This document shows positions 58,398 to 64,000 of a DNA stretch of 64,000 nucleotides, one piece after another; the first letter of the stretch is position 1, and every line of letters starts with the position of its first letter. The translations under genes were made by a program, and so were the position numbers. The notes under the pieces are model-generated. The model was not told the DNA's origin, did no database searches, and saw only the letters and a list, made by a program, of their open reading frames with translations. Source of the DNA: CAVZLD01 sp963776055. GTDB lineage: Bacteria; Planctomycetota; Planctomycetia; Pirellulales; Pirellulaceae. The stretch covers positions 558,001-622,000 of the forward strand of contig CAVZLD010000014.1 in NCBI GenBank assembly GCA_963776055.1. The letters are read 5' to 3'.

Positions 58398-59687
58398 CTA
58401 CCGGTTCGCGGCCGCTTGCGAATCGGGGGCTGGCCGAGACTGTTTTAACTCGCGATCGAGGCAGCGTCCGATCTGACGCACCGCCTGTCGAAGTCGGTTC
58501 TCGTTTTCGACAAGGGCAAGTCGCAGGAATCCTTCGCCCGCTTCGCCGAATCCACTGCCGGGACTCACGGCGACATCCGCCTTTTCCAGCAGCAACATTG
58601 CAAAATCCATGGTGCTCATCCGTTGTCGCCAGATCTCGGGAATCGGTGCCCAGACAAACATCCCGGCCTTGGGCGGCGTAACTTGCCAGCCGATCCGCCG
58701 CAAACCTTGCACCAGCACGTCACGGCGTTGCCGGTAGACTTCGGACTGGCGCTCCACCGCGGCCTCCGTATGCCGAAGGGCCACAATGGCGGCAATCTGG
58801 ATCGCCTGAAACATCCCGTAATCGTAGTAGCCCTTGATCACGCCCAAGCCGCGAATCATCTCCGCGTTGCCACAACAGTAGCCCACGCGCCAGCCGGCCA
58901 TGTTGTAGCCCTTGCTCATCGTCGTGAACTCCACACCGACGTCAATCGCTCCAGGGGCCGCCAGAAAACTGGGAGGTCGATAACCTTCAAAGCCGACATC
59001 CGCGTACGCAAAGTCGCTGATCACCATGAACCCATACCGCTTCGCCAGCTTCACAACCTCAACAAAGAACTCCGGCTCGACCGTCGCCGTCGAAGGGTTG
59101 TGGGGATAGCAGATGATCAGCAGTTTGGGGCGCGGGTAAAGATGCTGGCACGTGTACGCGATATTGGCGAGAAACTTCTGACTGTCGGCCACCTCCAAGG
59201 CAATCACGTTGCCCGAAGCCAGAGCGACCGCGTACGTGTGGACCGGAAAATACGGAGCGGGAACGATCGCGGTATCACCCGGCCCCATCAGGGCCAAGCA
59301 CATATGCGAGAATCCCTCCTTGGACCCCAGGCAGGTCATCACTTCCGCATCCGGGTCCAAACGCACACCGTAGCGACGAAAGTATTTGCTGGCGACCTCA
59401 CGCCGCAAATTCAGAATCCCATTTGACTTGCTGTAACCATGGTTGCCAGTGTCACGCGCGGCGTCCGCCAGCTTGTCGATCACCAGATCTTCCGGCGGAT
59501 CGGATGGATTGCCCATTCCCAGATCAATGACATCGTTGCCAGCACGCCGTTTCTCGTACAGCACGGAATTGATCCGACCGAACATGTAGGGCGGCAGGCG
59601 GTAGACTCGCTGGGCCAACTGCACCTGGAAGGGCTGCGACGCGGAAGGCTGGGGGGCCTCCACCGGATCTATCTCGTATTCGGACAT
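58398..59687 (-). CDS. class I/II PLP aminotransferase (AlaC-like)
   Basis: The 429-residue enzyme has the fold-type I aminotransferase pattern. RVYRLPPYMFGRINSVLYEK and AGNDVIDLGMGNPSDPPEDL open it, close to glutamate-pyruvate aminotransferase AlaC; TCLGSKEGFSHMCLALMGPG, IICYPHNPSTATVEPEFFVE, MVISDFAYADVGFEGYRPPS follow, and FTTMSKGYNMAGWRVGYC holds the PLP-binding Lys. The C-terminal GSGFGEAGEGFLRLALVENE has the substrate-carboxylate Arg. Alanine or LL-diaminopimelate-type transamination is likely; by sequence I favour AlaC-like. It is intact and lies between the repeat-rich spacer and the candidate RNA. Confidence 0.88.
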   Translation of the reverse strand: MSEYEIDPVEAPQPSASQPFQVQLAQRVYRLPPYMFGRINSVLYEKRRAGNDVIDLGMGNPSDPPEDLVIDKLADAARDTGNHGYSKSNGILNLRREVASKYFRRYGVRLDPDAEVMTCLGSKEGFSHMCLALMGPGDTAIVPAPYFPVHTYAVALASGNVIALEVADSQKFLANIAYTCQHLYPRPKLLIICYPHNPSTATVEPEFFVEVVKLAKRYGFMVISDFAYADVGFEGYRPPSFLAAPGAIDVGVEFTTMSKGYNMAGWRVGYCCGNAEMIRGLGVIKGYYDYGMFQAIQIAAIVALRHTEAAVERQSEVYRQRRDVLVQGLRRIGWQVTPPKAGMFVWAPIPEIWRQRMSTMDFAMLLLEKADVAVSPGSGFGEAGEGFLRLALVENENRLRQAVRQIGRCLDRELKQSRPAPDSQAAANR

Positions 59688-59965
59688 GGCCGGACCGAAA
59701 CTCCTAGGCGACGGAAATCAGCGACAGAACCTCCGCAACATGCAACGCCTCTGGACACGTTGCACGGCCCGCCATGCTCGGCGGGCAAGCCCGAGGGGCC
59801 CGTCCACGGGCTCGCGTGGGCCGTCCGGGCCCGGAGGCTGCGCAGACAATCTCTAAAGGATAGACGGGAACCAAGATCCGGGGAACGGTCTCCCGGCCGA
59901 ATGGCGGACAATTCGTACGCAATCTCGCCCCCAGCGGACGCGCAGATCAGCCCCCACGCGCACGC
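59688..59965. other. spacer before the repeat cluster
   Basis: This is the left part of a 0.47-kb gap between the aminotransferase start and the chaperone end. It shows no gene and no clear promoter; open frames here are shadows. Confidence 0.4.
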
Positions 59966-59967
59966 TG

Positions 59968-60060
59968 TGGGACGGACTTCCAGTCCGTCCCGTTGGTCGG
60001 CCTTCCAGGCCGACATTCCCAGGCCGACATTCCCAGGCCGCACGACATTCCCAGGCCCAA
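59968..60060. repeat. CTTCCAG-family and 15-bp CCCAGGCCGACATT repeats
   Basis: The palindrome GGACGGACTTCCAGTCCGTCC at 59970-59990 and GGCCTTCCAGGCC at 59999-60011 are CTTCCAG-family cores. From 60012 on a shortened unit, CATTCCCAGGCCG, repeats three times with about 15-bp spacing, once with a few extra bases. Confidence 0.8.
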
Positions 60061-60137
60061 TCCCTGGTCAAAACCGGCGAGACCGCGGGTCATTGGTTCC
60101 GGCCAGGGGACAGACCGGCACCGAGAGTTGCGCAGTG

Positions 60138-60212
60138 GACGGGCTGGAAGCCCATCTTACGGGACAGGCTGGAAGCCTTGTCCCACAAACCCTGGAAGCC
60201 TTGTCCCACCGG
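60138..60212 (+). repeat. 25-bp tandem repeat, CTTCCAG family, three units
   Basis: CTGGAAG occurs at 60144, 60169 and 60192, spaced 25 and 23 bases, in units such as GACAGGCTGGAAGCC. The orientation matches 52831-52905 and is inverted relative to 22219-22329. The stop codon of the chaperone gene (60157-60159, TAA on minus) is inside the first unit. Confidence 0.85.
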
Positions 60213-62257
60213 ACCTGCGCGGACCGCTCCGAGCGCAAATCAGCCGGCACGCGGTTGCCCGCTGATGCCTGCCATCGACAGGAACCAGGCCGCGTGCTTT
60301 GACACCGCCGCCAAGAACTGGGGCGCGGATCAGCGGACGGGGCGTTTCCGTTGAGCCGATACGGGAATTGCCAGCTTCGGATTGCTGTGAGCCGGTTGGC
60401 CTGCCCGCCCCACTGTTGAGCTCGTGCGCGGCGGACCGGCCGCTCTGCACTGTTCCAGCCAGGAAATTGTCGATCTGTGCCGACTCGCGCAGAACGTCAA
60501 ACTGCTGGGCCATCGCCAGTCGCAGTTTCTTTTCGCGGAGGTCCTTCTGCAGTTCCTCACGAACCGGATCCATCTGCCGCACCACCGGCTCCGTCCGGCC
60601 CATGTAGTACATGATCACGTACTTATCGGCCACCGCAACGATGGCCGATAGCGGGTCCTTTTTCGTCAGATTGAACGCTTCTTCTTCGATCTTTGGCTGT
60701 CCGCTGAAGCGTCGGATCGGCGGAACTTCGCCCAGATTGGCCCGCGAAACCGGTTCGATCGAGTACTGCGCGGCAAGTTCGCCGAAGAAAGTGGGATTCA
60801 GATTGGAGCGGGCCAAATCCCAGACATCCTGCGCGATCCGCTGATTGCCCAGAACGATCGCCAGCACTTCGACGCGTTCTCCATAGTTTGCCGCGAATCC
60901 TTTCTGCAGGTCATCCGCGGTCACTTCGACTTCATCGGCCACCAGCTTTTTCAGAGCGACAGAAGGCCACACCGCATCGCGAATGTAGATTTCGGCGGTG
61001 ATTCCCTCCTGCTCGGTAATTTCCTGCAACCACCGGCCACTGTCGGGCTTTTGATCGGACGTGACGTATCCGTAGGCCTCCGCCGCCCGACCGATTTCCT
61101 GATCCACCTCCTCGCGCGAAACCGACTTTCCTCCCTTCTTCAGGGCCTGCTGCAGCAGTTTGAGATTGATTTCCGAATCCAGGACGCTTAGCCCGTGGCG
61201 AGCGATACATTCTTCGGCCAGCTGGCGCATGGTAATCTGTTGACCGTTGATCGTGGCGGCCACGCCCGGATGTGCCTGTTGCAGTTGGCGATCGTTGAAC
61301 ACGTTCACAATTTTGGCGTCGGCCTGCAAGCGTTCAAACAACTCGCCCGATGCTTCCCGCAACTGGCGATCCATGATCCGCTCCTTGATTCGCTCGTTGG
61401 CTGCCTGGCGATACTGCGGCGAGATGTGCGCAGCGGGCAATTGCTTTTCACACATCAAGATCAGGAATTGGCTCGCCACCTCCAGAACCGGGGAGATTTC
61501 CCCCGGCTTCAGGGAGAAGGCAACCTTTTCGACACCTGGATCGCCAACATGCCGCCGGATCGGTGGAATCAATCCTCGCGCAGCTGCACTGTTGGGATCC
61601 TCGGAATGCTGTTTGGCCAGGTTTCCGAACTGCTGCGGATCGGCCTTGGCCTGGGCGAGGAGCTTTCTCGGCCTTGTCGCGAGTGCTGACCGCGATCATC
61701 CGCACCTGCACTTTCGGGCCGTACTCAGATTCAAACTCCTTGGCCAGCATCTCGTTTGTGATCACCAGCTTGTTGGCCGCCAGCGAACGCAGCGCCAACG
61801 TCGGCCAGATGATATCCCGCCGGTATTGCTCCGGGGAAATGTTTCGTTCCTGCTCCAGCATCTCCAGCCAGCGATCCTTCGGCAGGCTGAAGCGGGCACT
61901 GATCCGTTCGATTTCCGCTTCAATATCTTTCTGCGTGATCTGCACGCCGCGCTGCTGGCAGGCTTGCAGGATCAAATGTTTGTTCATCAGGCTCTCGAGC
62001 ACCGTTTCGCCGTAGCGTTTGAGACACTGCTGGGCCAGTTCCTGACGCGTGATCGACTGTCCATTCACGACCGCGACAATGTTGCCCTTGGCGGTACCGC
62101 TATCGGCAGAAGGCGGCGCGGCCGCCTGTCCCGTGGGAGTCGACGGAGGCGGAGCGGCGGAGTCGACCGGGGCCGAAAGCAGCAGGCAGAACACACAACC
62201 GAAGAGCACAACGAGAAGCGGAAGATGGATGAGGGCATCCATGCGGTGGCGAGACAT
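60157..62257 (-). CDS. SurA/PrsA-like double parvulin-type peptidyl-prolyl isomerase chaperone, one frameshift
   Basis: The ATG at 62257 has AAGGAGG upstream and opens a signal peptide (LPLLVVLFGCVFCLLLSAPV). A SurA-type N-terminal module appears twice: GNIVAVVNGQSITRQELAQQ with LMNKHLILQACQQRGVQITQ, and again GVAATINGQQITMRQLAEEC. Each is followed by a parvulin-like domain: LIPPIRRHVGDPGVEKVAFS with LKPGEISPVLEVASQFLIL, and VPPIRRFSGQPKIEEEAFNL. One shift near 61665 joins the two open frames. About 700 residues. It should act in the periplasm on outer-membrane or secreted proteins. The last 20 residues (FVGQGFQPVP end) are translated repeat DNA, so the natural C terminus may be shorter. Confidence 0.78.
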
Positions 62258-62476
62258 CACGGTTCCTCCTTAAACCGATGGCGATGACAAGCTAGCGTCT
62301 ATCTAGCGGGATCGGCGCTAGCCAACGGGGCGGGAGTGTACGAAATGCTGTCTGCTGGCGTCAAGACGAACTGCGGGCCGCTGGTCGGGAAGGACCTGCC
62401 AAGAACGGGGGCGAGGAGTCATTTCCGCCGTCCGCCTGCGGGCAGGCAACGACGGCCGACCCGCCGTTCGTTCGAG

Positions 62477-63034
62477 TCAGTCTTCGAGCACGTCCGTTTC
62501 GCGTTGCTTCGCGAGATCGGCGGCCTTGGCCTCATACTTCTTGGTCAATTCCTGGACCTCTTTACATTTGTCGCGTTCGTCCTCGCCGATGGTCTTCTCC
62601 TTCTCGGCGGAATCGGCCGCCTTATTGGCGTCGCGGCGGATATTGCGGATCGAGATCTTCGCTTCTTCTGTGAGCTCTTTGATCCGACTGACCATCTTCT
62701 TCCGGACTTCGGTGGAGAGTTGCGGGATATTGATCCGCACGACGCGCCCATCGTTTTGCGGATTCAAACCAAGGTCTCCGGCGATGATGGCTTTTTCGAT
62801 CTCCTTGATGGTTCCTGGATCGTAGGGGCGGATGACGATCTGCGTTGGTTCCGGCGCACCGACGGTCGCGATTTGTTTGATCGGCGTGGCAGAGCCGTAG
62901 ACTTCAACGCGCAGCGAATCGACCAGGCCGGGGTTCGCTCGCCCGGTGCGGATTCCGGCGAGGCTTTTTTTCAGCACGTCGACGGCCTTTTCCATTCGAT
63001 CTTCCGCGTCCAGCAGAATTTCTTCCGTACTCAT
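62477..63034 (-). CDS. frr: ribosome recycling factor
   Basis: RRF splits post-termination ribosomes together with EF-G. The 185 residues equal the standard length. EDRMEKAVDVLKKSLAGIRT, GRANPGLVDSLRVEVYGSAT, TPIKQIATVGAPEPTQIVIR and NPQNDGRVVRINIPQLSTEV are the conserved domain I and II segments, and RIKELTEEAKISIRNIRRDA the long helix. I start at ATG 63034, with AGAGGA 5-10 bases upstream, rather than the ATG six bases earlier. It follows pyrH by about 100 bases in the usual tsf-pyrH-frr order. Gene intact. Confidence 0.96.
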   Translation of the reverse strand: MSTEEILLDAEDRMEKAVDVLKKSLAGIRTGRANPGLVDSLRVEVYGSATPIKQIATVGAPEPTQIVIRPYDPGTIKEIEKAIIAGDLGLNPQNDGRVVRINIPQLSTEVRKKMVSRIKELTEEAKISIRNIRRDANKAADSAEKEKTIGEDERDKCKEVQELTKKYEAKAADLAKQRETDVLED

Positions 63035-63137
63035 CGTCATCCTCTTTGTTCAGATCGTGATCGAGTTGCGGGGGCCCATCGCCCGATGGCTTCCTCGCGG
63101 GATGAAATCCTTTGTTTCCTTCTTCCGATCCGTCGGC

Positions 63138-63905
63138 TTACGTAGCGGGGGTCGACTGGCTAGAGATGAGCGTCCCGACGGCCTCGCCGCCGATCGCTCG
63201 CTCGATATTGCCTTCCTTCCGGTAATTGAAGACCAACAGTGGCAGATCATGCTCCATGCACTGCGTGATCGCCGTACGGTCCATCACGCGCAGGTTTTGC
63301 TCCAGCACCGTGTTGTAATTCAGTTCCCGGTAGAGCACGGCGTGCGGGTTTCTTTCGGGGTCATCGCTGAAGACGCCGTCGACGCGAGTGGCTTTGAAAA
63401 CCACATCAGCCTCGAGTTCCAAGGCACGCTGCGCGGCGGCGGTGTCGGTGGTGACGAACGGGCTGCCGGTGCCGGCGGCGAGGATGATGATTCGATTCTT
63501 TTCCAGGTGTCGATGAGCTCGCCGTCGAATGTAGGGCTCGGCCACACCGTCCATTCGGATCGCGGTCATCAGTCGCGTATCGCAGCCGACGAATTCGAGG
63601 GCATCTTGCAGGCCGAGACCATTGATCACGGTCGCCAGCATCCCCATGTAATGAGCGGTGGCTTCGTGGATGCTGTTGTTGGCTCCTTTGAAGTGGGCGC
63701 CGCGCAGGATATTGCCCCCGCCCACCACGACGGCCATCTGGCAGCCCCGCTGCTGTGCCTGGTGAATTTGCCGAGCGATCTGGACGACTTCGTCCATCGC
63801 GATCCCACGCTCGCCAGCTCGCGAGAAGCTCTCCCCAGACAGCTTCATCACGATCCGCTTGAAACGCGGGGTCCCGCTCTTGGGGTTCGATGCGGCTTCC
63901 GGCAC
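63138..63905 (-). CDS. pyrH: uridylate kinase
   Basis: UMP kinase phosphorylates UMP to UDP. The 255 residues start with GTG at 63905, for which AAGGAG lies 8 bases upstream. RFKRIVMKLSGESFSRAGER is the N-terminal ATP-binding strand and loop, MAVVVGGGNILRGAHFKGAN the glycine-rich loop, IIILAAGTGSPFVTTDTAAA the UMP/ATP site, VDGVFSDDPERNPHAVLYRE the conserved Lys/Asp region, and VMDRTAITQCMEHDLPLLVF the C-terminal part. The bacterial enzyme is hexameric and regulated by GTP and UTP, a family property. It sits 12 bases behind tsf and is co-transcribed with frr. Confidence 0.96.
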   Translation of the reverse strand: MPEAASNPKSGTPRFKRIVMKLSGESFSRAGERGIAMDEVVQIARQIHQAQQRGCQMAVVVGGGNILRGAHFKGANNSIHEATAHYMGMLATVINGLGLQDALEFVGCDTRLMTAIRMDGVAEPYIRRRAHRHLEKNRIIILAAGTGSPFVTTDTAAAQRALELEADVVFKATRVDGVFSDDPERNPHAVLYRELNYNTVLEQNLRVMDRTAITQCMEHDLPLLVFNYRKEGNIERAIGGEAVGTLISSQSTPAT

Positions 63906-63917
63906 GCGGCGCTCCTT

Positions 63918-64000
63918 CTACAGTTCCCAGTGGACGAATCGCACCAACTCGGCTCCATTCGCCTTGGCGTACTCCCCAACCGTTTGCTTTTCATCCTTCA
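63918..64000 (-). CDS. tsf: translation elongation factor Ts, C-terminal end only
   Basis: The last 26 codons before the stop at 63918-63920 read KDEKQTVGEYAKANGAELVR then FVHWEL, typical of the EF-Ts C terminus. The rest of the gene lies beyond the window. The ribosome site of pyrH begins directly after the stop, so the genes share a transcript; the usual neighbour rpsB should lie further upstream. Confidence 0.75.
   Translation of the reverse strand, partial: KDEKQTVGEYAKANGAELVRFVHWEL

Overview
The window reads as chromosomal DNA from a planctomycete (phylum Planctomycetota). The evidence is the gene families: an LEPR-XLL/lamin-tail surface protein, two PEP-CTERM proteins, an SHD1-domain protein, a PVC-type CxxCH dehydrogenase, an iduronate-sulfatase-like sulfatase, an ECF sigma factor paired with a membrane Ser/Thr kinase, and a secreted CE15-type esterase. 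A TolC/RND system implies an outer membrane. I see no rRNA, tRNA, transposase, integrase or CRISPR array.

Layout: 1-4.5 kb holds surface/secreted proteins, a sugar isomerase-like TIM barrel and a YhdH-type oxidoreductase. 4.9-9.0 kb has a Tat-exported FucI-like protein, an ankyrin protein and a cytoplasmic GH13 amylase. 9.2-15.6 kb (minus) has a URO-D-family methyltransferase-like protein, a CE15 esterase, an SHD1 protein and a coiled-coil membrane protein. 16.2-20.9 kb (minus) is tyrA-purL-purQ. 21-25 kb has a GspF-like protein, MsrA and an SDR. 25.2-32.9 kb is one long operon: RDD, SpoIIM-like, membrane protein, DUF4129, DUF4350, zinc ribbon, MoxR ATPase, DUF58. 33.3-39.7 kb is a complete tripartite RND efflux operon. 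39.9-48.0 kb has a PEP-CTERM protein, a Gfo/Idh/MocA oxidoreductase, a sulfatase and a di-heme-type dehydrogenase. 48.4-52.4 kb (minus) is ECF sigma, anti-sigma/kinase and a coiled-coil protein. 53-55 kb has an LRR lipoprotein and a DJ-1 protein. 55.2-64 kb (minus) carries a HEAT-like protein, carA, a class I aminotransferase, a double parvulin-type chaperone, and tsf-pyrH-frr.

Two things dominate beyond the gene content. First, about half the genes, including purL, purQ, tyrA and carA, are split by single-base shifts, often in short homopolymers, while 33.3-48.0 kb and some other blocks are clean. Uncorrected assembly indels are the likeliest cause, so I describe such loci as one gene spanning several frames. 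Second, intergenic DNA is crowded with dispersed repeat families: 25-bp tandem units with a CTTCCAG core, 40/32-bp hairpins with a GGTGGGC core, a roughly 92-bp element in three copies, 45-bp, 30-bp and 12-bp tandem arrays. Two inverted copies of the 92-bp element bracket the RND operon exactly, and repeats appear to supply the stop codons of two genes. A terminator-ended intergenic segment next to carA is a candidate small RNA.
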